IMG/VR virus record: IMGVR_UViG_3300025133_000615
Span: 1 to 23,128 of that record
Origin: a virus
Length of the DNA stretch: 23,128 bases
Strand: one strand, 5' to 3'
The notes beneath the pieces were generated by a model that was given only the letters and a program-made list of their open reading frames with translations, did not search any database and was not told where the DNA came from. The translations under genes and the position numbers were made by a program. This document shows positions 1 to 8,479 of this stretch, in pieces; position 1 is the stretch's first letter, and every line of letters starts with the position of its first letter.

Positions 1-1237
1 AAAAAATAGTCTCAGACGGCGACAACGGTTTAATGGAATTGTTGTCTATAAAAAACAAGTCCAGACTCCTCGATATGCAAACCGAGCATCCCTCCTTTCG
101 GCATACGTTGCATCCCAGCCCTTGGAAGCTGGCGGCGAGGAGGCAGCCGACGGGGAGAGTACAACAGGAAACGCACAGCCCTATTCCGGTGCCCCGTATA
201 CCATTTATAAAGTCTATGTGCCTGAGCTAGAGCCACGCCCGGCGCCCAAGAGCTTCACTGATCCAGTGTTACACACCTATCCTGATATCATGGCTGCGCC
301 TGGCCGTGCCGACCTGAACGGTTTGCCTCTGGGCGCTATTGTGCAAATCACCTACGAGGATCCTAATCGCCTTTATAATCCCCAGCTGGTGGATGGTGAC
401 AAGAGCAAGTATATCATGATGAATGGTTATGAAGAGGAACAGGCAAATGCTGAATTGATGTTTGCTGGCGGGGCGCCAGGATTGTTGGGCCAGAGTGGGG
501 AATGTTCCGAGGGACAGGGTGACGGTGGTGGCAAGGGCTCTGTTAGCTTCAGTTGGGCTCAACTAATCGCATTGCGCCCGGCTTTTGCCGAATTATTGGA
601 ATATATCGCTGCTCACGAATCTAACGGAAACTATAATGCCGTCAATCGTGGAGTCGGCGGAGATACTCCCGGGGGCTCGAAAAAGATTGTAGGGAAAGAT
701 TTGACAGAGATGACCATTGGTGAAGTGCTGGGATATATGAAGGGCGGCCCAAACGCGGCCGCTACAGGCGTAGGCGGAAAGACAGATAAGTCTCCCAATG
801 GTTCGGTGGGGTTTTTGGCGACAGGAAAATATCAGCTCATCCCTGTAACCCTAAGGTCAGCAGTCTCTTCGACCGGAGTAGATAAAACCAAATTATATAA
901 CAAAGAAACTCAAGAAGTATTTGGCGTGTATTTACTCTTGAAAAAACGACCCATCCTGGGGCGCTATTTACTAGGAATGTCTAACGATGTTTGCTTGGCT
1001 GCGCAGAAGGCAGCGCTGGAATGGGCGTCTTTACCTCTACAATATGCCCGAGACAATGGGTGCCAACGGGGATATAGTGCCTATTGTAAAGGGGGCGCCA
1101 ATGCCACTGAGCCCTTGAGTCGAAGCCCCGATGAAGTGGTACAAATTTTGAAGAAGGCACGAGAAGCAGTGCGTCAGAACTCGGTAGCGGTTAAAATGCT
1201 AGGCGATAAAGGCTATAAATCTGAGTTTGTAGCCTAA
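1..1237 (+). CDS. Lysozyme-domain baseplate/tail protein, 5' end cut by window edge
   Basis: The frame is open from base 2 to TAA at 1235-1237, so the true start lies left of the window; the first in-frame candidate start inside, TTG at 122, has no ribosome site and is probably spurious. Three regions are visible. An N-terminal part contains a beta-rich stretch around 'LPLGAIVQITYEDPNRLYNP' (about 320-390) that resembles the OB-fold of tail hub and spike proteins (inference). A Gly-rich linker with acidic residues follows at about 500-545. The C-terminal part is lysozyme-like: 'AAHESNGNYNAVNRG' with the probable catalytic Glu codon at 617-619, 'MTIGEVLGYM', and 'GKYQLIPVTLRSA' near 827-865. 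This order (Glu, YNAVN, GKYQ-P-TL) is typical of muramidase/lytic transglycosylase domains in phages. Its place just upstream of a baseplate cluster argues for a virion-associated enzyme that opens peptidoglycan during entry rather than a lysis endolysin. The exact glycosidase family and cleavage chemistry are not assignable by eye. Confidence 0.75.
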   Translation, partial: KNSLRRRQRFNGIVVYKKQVQTPRYANRASLLSAYVASQPLEAGGEEAADGESTTGNAQPYSGAPYTIYKVYVPELEPRPAPKSFTDPVLHTYPDIMAAPGRADLNGLPLGAIVQITYEDPNRLYNPQLVDGDKSKYIMMNGYEEEQANAELMFAGGAPGLLGQSGECSEGQGDGGGKGSVSFSWAQLIALRPAFAELLEYIAAHESNGNYNAVNRGVGGDTPGGSKKIVGKDLTEMTIGEVLGYMKGGPNAAATGVGGKTDKSPNGSVGFLATGKYQLIPVTLRSAVSSTGVDKTKLYNKETQEVFGVYLLLKKRPILGRYLLGMSNDVCLAAQKAALEWASLPLQYARDNGCQRGYSAYCKGGANATEPLSRSPDEVVQILKKAREAVRQNSVAVKMLGDKGYKSEFVA

Positions 1238-1238
1238 A

Positions 1239-1246
1239 TATAGATA
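1239..1246 (+). promoter_or_regulatory. Candidate T4-late-like promoter box (weak)
   Basis: TATAGATA differs by one base from the T4 late promoter element TATAAATA. It lies in the 26-nt gap before the spike-like gene and begins 25 nt before its ATG. A similar box sits at the same distance before the gp25-like gene. A T4-type start site would fall at about 1252, on top of the ribosome-binding site, which is tight. The match could be chance. Confidence 0.2.
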
Positions 1247-1250
1247 GGGT

Positions 1251-1255
1251 AAGGA
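1251..1255 (+). promoter_or_regulatory. Ribosome-binding site for the spike-like gene
   Basis: AAGGA lies 8 nt before the ATG at 1264. It supports this start for the 336-residue protein. Confidence 0.75.
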
Positions 1256-1263
1256 AAAATACT

Positions 1264-2274
1264 ATGGCAAAACCAAGCATTAGTGTCAAAGCAGTAAGAA
1301 ACAGTAAAGCAGTTGATCCCGAAAAGCTACCAGCTTATGTTAAGCGTCAGTATGATGCTCTAGAGACGGACTTGGAGCGAGCCACCTTTTTTGGTTTCGG
1401 CAACACTTCGCGTCCAAACTATGATTCACCGGCTTACAATGAATCCAAAAATGAAACCGTCATCAATCGCGGCAATTCCTGGATCGTCTTCGGCGTCGAC
1501 CGGCCCCACAACTTAGCCTCAGGCTTCGGTGGTCGTGCAAATTCTCATTGTGCTGCCATCGATCTCGTCGCTGGCCGCATGGGCTCGCGAGCTATTTCTC
1601 AATATGACAACGGCGAACCGGTTATCGTTAATCCTAACTTCAAACTCGACGCTGCAAGAGTGTATATCAGTCAGAAATCTAATGTGGATAAATACTTCGG
1701 CCTGAAGGCTGGCACCGTGGGTAATACTAGTGTTATTGAACCTCGTTCGACGGTCGCCCTCAAAGCCGACACTTTGCGCTTCATCGCGCGTGAGAATATC
1801 AAGCTAGTAACCCATACGGATCGACAAAATTCCCAAGGTGGACGAATGGGGAATGCGATCAATAGTGGCTATGGAATTGATCTGATGGCCAACAATGACG
1901 ATAGAGACATGCAGCCGTTAGTGAAAGGCACTAATCTGACCGAATGCCTCAAAGACACTCTGGCTGCCGTCCATGATCTGAGAGATATCTTTTTGACCTT
2001 TCTTGATTACAATCGTCAGTTCCAGATTGCAATGGTGTCCCATACTCACTACAGTGCGTTCTTTGGGAGCCCGACATCCCCAGACGTTACTAATTTACCC
2101 AAACATTTCCAGAATATCATCAACTTGGTCACAAACGTTGAAACCCAGTGTTATCTTCAGATGCAGAAGATGACGGGAATCGAACAAAAATATATTAGCG
2201 CCCCGGCCGGCGCCGAAACAGTTAAGAACGACAAGAGTTCTTACATTTTAAGCAAGTATAACAACACGAACTAA
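1264..2274 (+). CDS. Probable baseplate spike/hub-associated structural protein
   Basis: 336 residues. The ATG has AAGGA 8 nt upstream. The middle (about residues 75-215) is rich in short alternating hydrophobic strands: 'AAIDLVAGRMG', 'ARVYISQKS', 'STVALKADTLRFIARENI', 'GYGIDLMAN'. Such strand repeats resemble the triple-stranded beta-helical needles of VgrG/gp5/gpV-type spikes; this is inference, since no full-length family match can be made by eye. The C-terminal third is predicted helical and contains 'SHTHYSAFFGSPTSPD', with H260 and H262 (codons at 2041 and 2047). HxH motifs bind iron at the tips of the P2 gpV and phi92 gp138 spikes. Here, however, the motif is followed by about 74 more residues, so a tip role is uncertain. 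It lies directly after the lysozyme-domain gene, which suggests the two together supply functions that T4 gp5 combines. No catalytic motif, signal peptide or membrane segment was seen. An alternative is a generic baseplate or hub adaptor. Confidence 0.6.
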   Translation: MAKPSISVKAVRNSKAVDPEKLPAYVKRQYDALETDLERATFFGFGNTSRPNYDSPAYNESKNETVINRGNSWIVFGVDRPHNLASGFGGRANSHCAAIDLVAGRMGSRAISQYDNGEPVIVNPNFKLDAARVYISQKSNVDKYFGLKAGTVGNTSVIEPRSTVALKADTLRFIARENIKLVTHTDRQNSQGGRMGNAINSGYGIDLMANNDDRDMQPLVKGTNLTECLKDTLAAVHDLRDIFLTFLDYNRQFQIAMVSHTHYSAFFGSPTSPDVTNLPKHFQNIINLVTNVETQCYLQMQKMTGIEQKYISAPAGAETVKNDKSSYILSKYNNTN

Positions 2275-2280
2275 AAAATC

Positions 2281-5200
2281 ATGGCAGAATCAATTACCGG
2301 ACCTAAATTTCGATCCCGCACACCTGGCATTCCTTTCTTTAAGGATGACAAATATACTGTCCGTATCGAGATAGCGCCTAAAATCAACAGTCAGTCTGAG
2401 TTCCAGACCCAATATGAAATACTGCGTAATAAAGCCGTAGATCACTTTATCATGCATTATTATCCGGAACTATGGCCTGGTGTAAACGATGCGCTGGGAT
2501 CAATCCCTACACATGCGGAATATCAAGATTTATATGATGCCGTCCGGAGCACAGTTTATGATGCAACAAATGTAACGGGATTTTATCAACCCGTTGCACC
2601 ACCAGTCGCCGGACGTTCCTTCATAGTTGCTACCTATGATCCAAGCACCAGCGTGGATGCCATTCGCAGAAGCCTCAAAAGGAGCACATTTGGCGGCCAG
2701 TCGGCTAGCTACTATTTTCCTTCATATCAGGATTCCGAGGGTAATAATTTCTTGCGAGGGATGCCCCCTATGGGTCCGGTCATTGAATACTATAACAGTA
2801 TCCAGGAAAAAGGCGGTATCACTGGAGGAGGCTCACAGAGTACCTTTGTTGTGGGCTCAATGATGGAAAACCAAGACATTATAAATAATGGCCTCCTTGC
2901 CTTTGCAATGCAGCTAGCCGCTTATCCCGGCGGCATGAACTCCAATTTGGATATGACGTTTCTCCAGATGGATGTACAACAGTTCCTTAATCTATTCATC
3001 CGCACCTTAGTGAACCAGTTTTCCACTCAAAAGGAAGTCCGGGAATTCGACGAGGCTGATACCCTCACTATATTTTTTGGGGGCTATGCTGACGATCCGA
3101 ATTCGGTAGCGATCAGTGGGATGGAGTATCTGGTGGTGGATGAGTCCCCGGCTACCGAGACTATGGCCGTAGGGTATCTTACTAATATGAGTTACAATTC
3201 TAGTTTTAAGGACCCGCTTACCCTGGCAATGCTGCGTAATTATGAAGATACTCTAGAGGGTATGATGCAGATGCAAGGTCCTTTTGCGGGCAACCCGATG
3301 ATGATGGATGGGGAACAGTTCTCCTTTACTACTTTTGCGAAGAGCCTGGGCCCCGGGGCGCTTGGTCCGACAGACCAGAACTGGGAAGAGTTTGACTTTA
3401 TAACCCCAATCGTCAATCAAACAGCGGAGGAAGTGGAAGGTTATGCAAAGGCAGCCATCGAAGCCGGCCTCCCGGTGGATACCAAGAGTTTATCTGATGG
3501 AATCGAAGTGGCTCTTACATCGAAAGAGATCCGAGAACTTCGAGAGAAGGTGCTCAATAATCCGGAGCTTGCCAAGAAGGTTTTTGCCGAACAGAAGGCG
3601 AAGTCCCTCAAAGCAGGCATAAATGTTTCCAAAAAGCTAGGGAGGATATTAGAGAATGGCCCGATGGGCTTCGTGAAGAAAAATTCTCCCCTCGATATGG
3701 TTTTTCGTCAGTTCGGGATTCAAGAGGTAGCCAAAGAAGCCTTTCGTTGCTTGACATTTGGATTAGCGCCCGAATTGGCGCGCATCAATAGTGCAGTTCA
3801 AAAAGCCCTCACCAACCAGGCCGGAAGTATTTATCTCCCTCCACCCGAGCAGCCTGCTGCATCTATCAGTAAACCCGACATTGATCTTGAAATGTTCAAG
3901 CCATTCTCGTTTACTGGAGATATCTGGAAACAAATTCTCAAATCTATTATCGATGGCCTTCGAAATGCGGTCCTCGAAATCATGAAGGAACTCGCCAACG
4001 TTCTGCATGAGCTGTGTGACTTCAATAATCCTTTTGCCGAGGATTTTGGGGCTCAGGATATTACCGACTTTCTTCCTAGCGAGCCAAATATCTATGGCGC
4101 AAACGATGGATCGTCAGCCCTCCAGGGCATGGCAGATCGCATGGGGGTGCCCCGGGCTACCATCTATCAATATCTTCGCGATCTTTCTAGTATTTTAAGT
4201 TCAATGGAGATTTGTTATCTTTTCACGGACCCGAGCCAGGTGACAGACGAGCTTCTAAAGCGAATTGTGGTATATAATTCCACCTATGATAATGAATATG
4301 TGAAGACGGTGCTAACCAACCGTAATAACATTATGGCCTTTTTTGCCAATTTAGCTACCATTGTGGATGTGACTCAATTATGCGATGAAATTGCCAACGC
4401 CCTCTATGAGCTAAATCAGGATGATATTTGTTTGACAGAAGGTGATTTGGCCGATGCCCTGGAAAGGCAAAACATTGATTCTCTCCTCGATCTTATGGAG
4501 AATGGGCTACAACTAGAGTTACCGCCAGTGAACTTTGAGTGTCCGGACAAGGCCGGCTTTATTGATAACCCGCTTTTCTCCCGGGCCGTTCCCGAGACGC
4601 TGAACATGACGACCGAGCTGGTCGAGATCCAATTTATGAATTCCACTCAAGCTGCTTTAAATGTTCTCCTTGAACCGTCAGTCACCGCGGGCCCAAGCCT
4701 TGGATTAGCCACTATGGCAGCACTCTCTTCCTCGACCTCTGGCGCGTCCGACCCACAAAGCGAGACCACACAGGGGGAAGCCAATTTAGAACTTCTGGAT
4801 ACAATAGCCACTAAGTTTCAAGATTTTTCTGGAGTACTCACCACCGCGCTCGAGGGTGAAGCCTGTGCTGAGGCTTTAGGTGAGAAGCTAGAGCCTATCA
4901 AGGCGGGAACGGAGGCAATTATAGAAGTCTTCAATTCAGGTGAGTTCCTCGAAGCGATGCAAAACATCGGAGATACCTTTTCCAATCTGTCGTCGAGCAT
5001 CTTCGATGCCGCCCAGGGCGGAAAAACACCCCGCGTAACATATGCTTTCCCTGCCAACTACACATCTAATTTTTACAACTTTCTCCCTGCGTTGGGTCCG
5101 ACCTGGGAAAACGACCACGTGGACTCCGGAGGTGTCGACGACGACGGCAACATAATTTATGTCCCCGCCGTTGGTCAAACTCGCGTCGTCGCCGGCGGCT

Positions 5201-8037
5201 TTAGTGCCCATACTGCCGACAGCACTGCACCAAATCTGACTCTTTTCGACATGTCGACCGACCTGCCTGAAAACTCTGTTATGGGTATGGGTGGCGAGAA
5301 TCTAAATATCTCACTGGATAGTGCCTACTATGACAGTTATCAAGACCTCGATTTACGATTTACTTTTAACACCCTTGGTCAAACTGATTCGTTGAGTCTC
5401 AGTTATCCTCGCTTTGACACGGCTGCGCCGAGCACCATGTCGGGAACGGAGGTTAGTTTTGCCTATGTTACACTGAGTTCATCTCAGGCCACTGCGTACT
5501 TACCTGACCGTGCACAGTTTCGGATTACTTCTTCCCTTTTAGATATTATGGAATCACATCTTGTCCCCTTCAACGACGACTTCGGCTCTTACGTTGGACT
5601 GCCGTCGCAGGATCAAGTGAGATTGCAGACTAACCCTTATGTTAGTCGCTTCACTCGGCCCGTGATGTCAAGTCTCAACCCACTGTTAACTTATATGCAC
5701 GCCGGTCAAACGGAGATCATCAGGGAGGAAATCGAAACTCAACTCTTTCCGAGCATGTTTGCAGGTCTTACCAAAGCCATGTTCACCTATATTAGCAAAA
5801 ACGGAATCTTTGATGCGCCTACAGTCCGCTCCCTCCAATTGTTCAAAGATAACACCAACTGTCCCCCTGAGCTAGCGGCAGATCTTTTAGACGCAAATGG
5901 GATTTTAGAGCAAGTGAAGGCCGAATTCTTAGAGTCAGCCTGTTTTGATGAAATGCCTTTGGATATCAAAATTCGTTATGCAACGATGTTATCCTTATTT
6001 TATAGTCTGATTCAGGTCGAACTTGCTGAGTTAGTTATCAAGAACATTTTTGTTTTTAGCGCCTTCAATGTCGATGAATTGATGGAAAAGCCAGTTATAG
6101 CTCAATTCATCGCGACGCAAGTACGCAACGATGTGCTCACTAAATTACAACGTCGTCCTCGGGTACGTCAAGCCATTATAGAATATTATAATTTCAAGAT
6201 GGCTCGTCCGTCGACAGCCTCACAAGGCGGACTCTTAGACTATAATGACCAAGTTGTCTTTCCGATTGGAACGACCTTTAGCACAGTTAATTGGGATGCC
6301 CTGGTAGAATATCTAGTAAGTCAGCGCATTCATTGGTCGAAGACGCCTGTAGCGAACGTATTGCGCATGGCCCGGGCAGACTCCAGTTTTAGAAAGAGTT
6401 TTGACGAGGCATTTGTCCAGGATATTTTAGGCTTCGGCACCAGCCTTAGTTGGGACCCCCCCGATATCGCAGACGCCTTTTCAACCAAATTAGTATCGCG
6501 CACAAAGGGGTCTCCCCTCTCCTATGGAACACTATTAATAGAAAGGGTTGTAGCCTGGGCCGGTATCCAAGGTACGAATGCTCCACCTGCTCTGGAACCA
6601 ACGCGAGACTCCGGAGGCGAAATGGAACTCAGCCTATTTCGGAACAACTTTTTCTATGGCTCCACCTCGGGCCCATATCTGGAAGGTACAATGCCACCCG
6701 CCCTCTCCGATTACCAGGATTTCTCCTTCGTGGATATAAGAGTAGAATATCGATTGGTATACTATCTACCGTCGACTGTCTACGACCCTCTCTCGGCCCT
6801 CGGCCCCACCGGCCAGGAAGTCCTGCAACTCAATTTGGGTGAGCATGGCCATGGCACCGAATTGGGAATGGAAAACTATACCTCTCAAATAACGGATCGC
6901 TTATGGGCGACTGACCCCAATAATACCAATCCGGAGTTGGCCTCAAGCCCAGCCGGCGGCCATGGTGGTCTGGTACGAGATATCCTCCGCAATGGAACCG
7001 CCACATTATTTGAGTATGAAGATGGGGCCCCAGCGGACGGGGGCATTCAATATGGAATCGGCCCCACTGGACAAGAGCTTATCAGGGTGAAAATCGCTGA
7101 CTTCGATAATATGCTCACTAGGAAACAACTTCACCCCCAAAACATGGAGACTCTACGTACTCAAATCTTCAGCCCCGAGTATATGGAAGATGGGATACAA
7201 ACCACCAACTCGCGACTAGCCCGCAAACTTGAGGCCCAAAAGATTGCGAAGGATCCCATGTATAAGAAGATCTTTAGCGAAACCTTTAATCAAGAATTCA
7301 TTACAATGGTTCCGGTCTATGAAAACTTCTACCTCACTAATCGATACTTTGGAAAGATTGAGACAGTCTTTGATTCGACCAAAAACTTTATCATTCAAGC
7401 GTTTATCGATGTCGTCACCGGAAAAGATCCGAGACCCCCGGTTGGTAACGAACGACCGAATGCCGCCGCAGCTGTGCGTAATAGCGCAGGCCCCGATTTC
7501 GCCGCCCAGTTCGAAGGCCTCGGACGAGACTTCATTCTCAAGATGCTCATTGAAACACCTATTATGATTTTGAAGGGTCTGGCGGAAATGATCGATCCTC
7601 ACGTGGCGATATGGAAAATAGTCCGCAACGCAACAGGAATGGCTTTCGACGAAATTGCCAAAGCTATGGATGCTAGTGGAGTTCTCCAGGCGGTAGATGA
7701 AGCAATCGAAGAAGCCCCAGGCGTCGACCCATTCGGGATGAGAGGCGCTGATCTCATCGCCCTTATGCTGTGTCTCTTAGACTTCGGCATGACTCAAGCT
7801 ATCATGGATGATCCGGCAACTCAAAACGTTCCCGAAGATATCATAAATAATATTTTACCCCGAATGTCTGTCGAGGGGATTGACTTTACTGGAACCTTTA
7901 GTGGCATGCTAATGATTCCCCCATTGCCTTTTGGCATCCTGTATATCTTACTTGATCTCTTGAAGAAACACCTCGCCGAGGAACTAACCAGTGACGATTC
8001 CGCACTTTCTGGGGAAGAAAGTTTGGCGGAGTGTTAA
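2281..8037 (+). CDS. Giant (1918 aa) baseplate/tail structural protein of unknown role
   Basis: A single uninterrupted 1918-residue frame. The ATG follows the previous TAA by 6 nt and has no Shine-Dalgarno-like sequence, only an A-rich 'CTAAAAAATC', so translation may depend on coupling. There is no recognisable enzymatic motif. Visible parts: a Met-rich stretch near residues 317-342; an amphipathic helical region near 539-585 ('ILKSIIDGLRNAVLEIMKEL'); a conserved-looking 'NFECPDKAGFIDNP' near 751-764; helical segments near 1150-1270; 'MILKGLAEMIDPHVAI' near 1762-1778; and one strongly hydrophobic segment near 1876-1894 ('MLMIPPLPFGILYILLDLL') just before an acidic C-terminus. The ECPD and LKGLAEMIDPH motifs resemble very large virion proteins I recall from other large phages, without an assigned function. 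Position between the spike-like gene and gp25 points to the baseplate or the tail-tube end. A tape-measure role is less likely, because the protein lacks the usual long uniform coiled coil and sits inside the baseplate cluster. Confidence 0.7.
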   Translation: MAESITGPKFRSRTPGIPFFKDDKYTVRIEIAPKINSQSEFQTQYEILRNKAVDHFIMHYYPELWPGVNDALGSIPTHAEYQDLYDAVRSTVYDATNVTGFYQPVAPPVAGRSFIVATYDPSTSVDAIRRSLKRSTFGGQSASYYFPSYQDSEGNNFLRGMPPMGPVIEYYNSIQEKGGITGGGSQSTFVVGSMMENQDIINNGLLAFAMQLAAYPGGMNSNLDMTFLQMDVQQFLNLFIRTLVNQFSTQKEVREFDEADTLTIFFGGYADDPNSVAISGMEYLVVDESPATETMAVGYLTNMSYNSSFKDPLTLAMLRNYEDTLEGMMQMQGPFAGNPMMMDGEQFSFTTFAKSLGPGALGPTDQNWEEFDFITPIVNQTAEEVEGYAKAAIEAGLPVDTKSLSDGIEVALTSKEIRELREKVLNNPELAKKVFAEQKAKSLKAGINVSKKLGRILENGPMGFVKKNSPLDMVFRQFGIQEVAKEAFRCLTFGLAPELARINSAVQKALTNQAGSIYLPPPEQPAASISKPDIDLEMFKPFSFTGDIWKQILKSIIDGLRNAVLEIMKELANVLHELCDFNNPFAEDFGAQDITDFLPSEPNIYGANDGSSALQGMADRMGVPRATIYQYLRDLSSILSSMEICYLFTDPSQVTDELLKRIVVYNSTYDNEYVKTVLTNRNNIMAFFANLATIVDVTQLCDEIANALYELNQDDICLTEGDLADALERQNIDSLLDLMENGLQLELPPVNFECPDKAGFIDNPLFSRAVPETLNMTTELVEIQFMNSTQAALNVLLEPSVTAGPSLGLATMAALSSSTSGASDPQSETTQGEANLELLDTIATKFQDFSGVLTTALEGEACAEALGEKLEPIKAGTEAIIEVFNSGEFLEAMQNIGDTFSNLSSSIFDAAQGGKTPRVTYAFPANYTSNFYNFLPALGPTWENDHVDSGGVDDDGNIIYVPAVGQTRVVAGGFSAHTADSTAPNLTLFDMSTDLPENSVMGMGGENLNISLDSAYYDSYQDLDLRFTFNTLGQTDSLSLSYPRFDTAAPSTMSGTEVSFAYVTLSSSQATAYLPDRAQFRITSSLLDIMESHLVPFNDDFGSYVGLPSQDQVRLQTNPYVSRFTRPVMSSLNPLLTYMHAGQTEIIREEIETQLFPSMFAGLTKAMFTYISKNGIFDAPTVRSLQLFKDNTNCPPELAADLLDANGILEQVKAEFLESACFDEMPLDIKIRYATMLSLFYSLIQVELAELVIKNIFVFSAFNVDELMEKPVIAQFIATQVRNDVLTKLQRRPRVRQAIIEYYNFKMARPSTASQGGLLDYNDQVVFPIGTTFSTVNWDALVEYLVSQRIHWSKTPVANVLRMARADSSFRKSFDEAFVQDILGFGTSLSWDPPDIADAFSTKLVSRTKGSPLSYGTLLIERVVAWAGIQGTNAPPALEPTRDSGGEMELSLFRNNFFYGSTSGPYLEGTMPPALSDYQDFSFVDIRVEYRLVYYLPSTVYDPLSALGPTGQEVLQLNLGEHGHGTELGMENYTSQITDRLWATDPNNTNPELASSPAGGHGGLVRDILRNGTATLFEYEDGAPADGGIQYGIGPTGQELIRVKIADFDNMLTRKQLHPQNMETLRTQIFSPEYMEDGIQTTNSRLARKLEAQKIAKDPMYKKIFSETFNQEFITMVPVYENFYLTNRYFGKIETVFDSTKNFIIQAFIDVVTGKDPRPPVGNERPNAAAAVRNSAGPDFAAQFEGLGRDFILKMLIETPIMILKGLAEMIDPHVAIWKIVRNATGMAFDEIAKAMDASGVLQAVDEAIEEAPGVDPFGMRGADLIALMLCLLDFGMTQAIMDDPATQNVPEDIINNILPRMSVEGIDFTGTFSGMLMIPPLPFGILYILLDLLKKHLAEELTSDDSALSGEESLAEC

Positions 8038-8038
8038 T

Positions 8039-8046
8039 TATAAAGG
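8039..8046 (+). promoter_or_regulatory. Candidate T4-late-like promoter box (weak)
   Basis: TATAAAGG matches the first six bases of TATAAATA. It begins exactly 25 nt before the ATG of the gp25-like gene, the same spacing as the box before the spike-like gene, in a gap of the same 26-nt length. A T4-type start would fall near 8052, next to the ribosome-binding site. Support is only motif plus position. Confidence 0.22.
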
Positions 8047-8052
8047 AATAAG

Positions 8053-8057
8053 AGGAG
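8053..8057 (+). promoter_or_regulatory. Strong ribosome-binding site for the gp25-like gene
   Basis: AGGAG lies 6 nt before the ATG at 8064, within the purine-rich leader 'AAGAGGAGACAAAA'. This is one of the best Shine-Dalgarno matches in the window. Confidence 0.85.
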
Positions 8058-8063
8058 ACAAAA

Positions 8064-8459
8064 ATGCCATCAGGATTATCTGCTATGTTACCTCTCACAG
8101 TAAGTGAGACGTTTGGAGCGTACAATTTGAATACTAATTTTGCCCAACTGGCCACGCAGAATCTGAAGATGCTGCTGCTTACCAACCCGGGCGAACGAAT
8201 AATGAACCCTCAGTTTGGGGTGGGAATCCGTAGATTCTTTTTTGAAGCTAATGATCCATCGACGTATAACCAAATATCAGAGCGGATTCTGTCACAGGTT
8301 GGCACCTATATGAAATTTCTTAGAGTAGACGACATTGTGTATAACTACGTCGAAAATAATCCGGATCTTTATCCCCACACCGTTTCCATTACTATACAGT
8401 ATACAATTATCCCTCTTCAAATTTCAACTAGTGTATTGATTCCGGTGAACAACAACTAA
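8064..8459 (+). CDS. gp25: Baseplate wedge protein, gp25/GpW family
   Basis: 131 residues, close to T4 gp25 (132). AGGAG 6 nt upstream fixes the start. The family core is clear: 'QNLKMLLLTNPGERIMNPQFG' from about residue 32, followed by 'GIRRFFFEANDP', then a helix ('ISERILSQVGTYM') and a C-terminal beta stretch ('VSITIQYTIIPL'). In T4, P2 (gpW) and type VI secretion (TssE) this protein joins the wedge to the sheath and helps nucleate sheath assembly, with gp6/J as its direct partner. The next gene here is that partner, in the usual order. The TssE-type EPR motif is represented by 'GER'. Identification rests on motif, length and neighbourhood together. Confidence 0.95.
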   Translation: MPSGLSAMLPLTVSETFGAYNLNTNFAQLATQNLKMLLLTNPGERIMNPQFGVGIRRFFFEANDPSTYNQISERILSQVGTYMKFLRVDDIVYNYVENNPDLYPHTVSITIQYTIIPLQISTSVLIPVNNN

Positions 8460-8466
8460 TTATTAC

Positions 8467-8470
8467 AGGA
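8467..8470 (+). promoter_or_regulatory. Ribosome-binding site for the gp6-like gene
   Basis: AGGA lies 9 nt before the ATG at 8480, in the 20-nt gap after the gp25-like gene. It is a moderate match with slightly long spacing. Confidence 0.6.
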
Positions 8471-8479
8471 CCTTAGAGC

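Noticed and set aside
122-124. TTG as the start of the lysozyme-domain gene
   Set aside because: The frame is open to base 2 with sensible protein sequence upstream, there is no ribosome site near 122, and the gene is better explained as cut by the window edge.
2880-2887. Exact TATAAATA inside the 1918-residue gene
   Set aside because: It encodes ordinary Ile-Ile-Asn-Asn codons with no gene start near it. One exact 8-mer in 23 kb on two strands is expected by chance.
6450-6842. 130-codon + strand frame overlapping the 1918-residue gene
   Set aside because: Arg/Pro-rich out-of-frame translation with no ribosome site, typical of a shadow frame.
2281-8037. Tape-measure protein as identity of the 1918-residue gene
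   Set aside because: The protein lacks long heptad or repeat structure, and tape-measure genes normally lie upstream of the hub genes, not between the spike-like gene and gp25.
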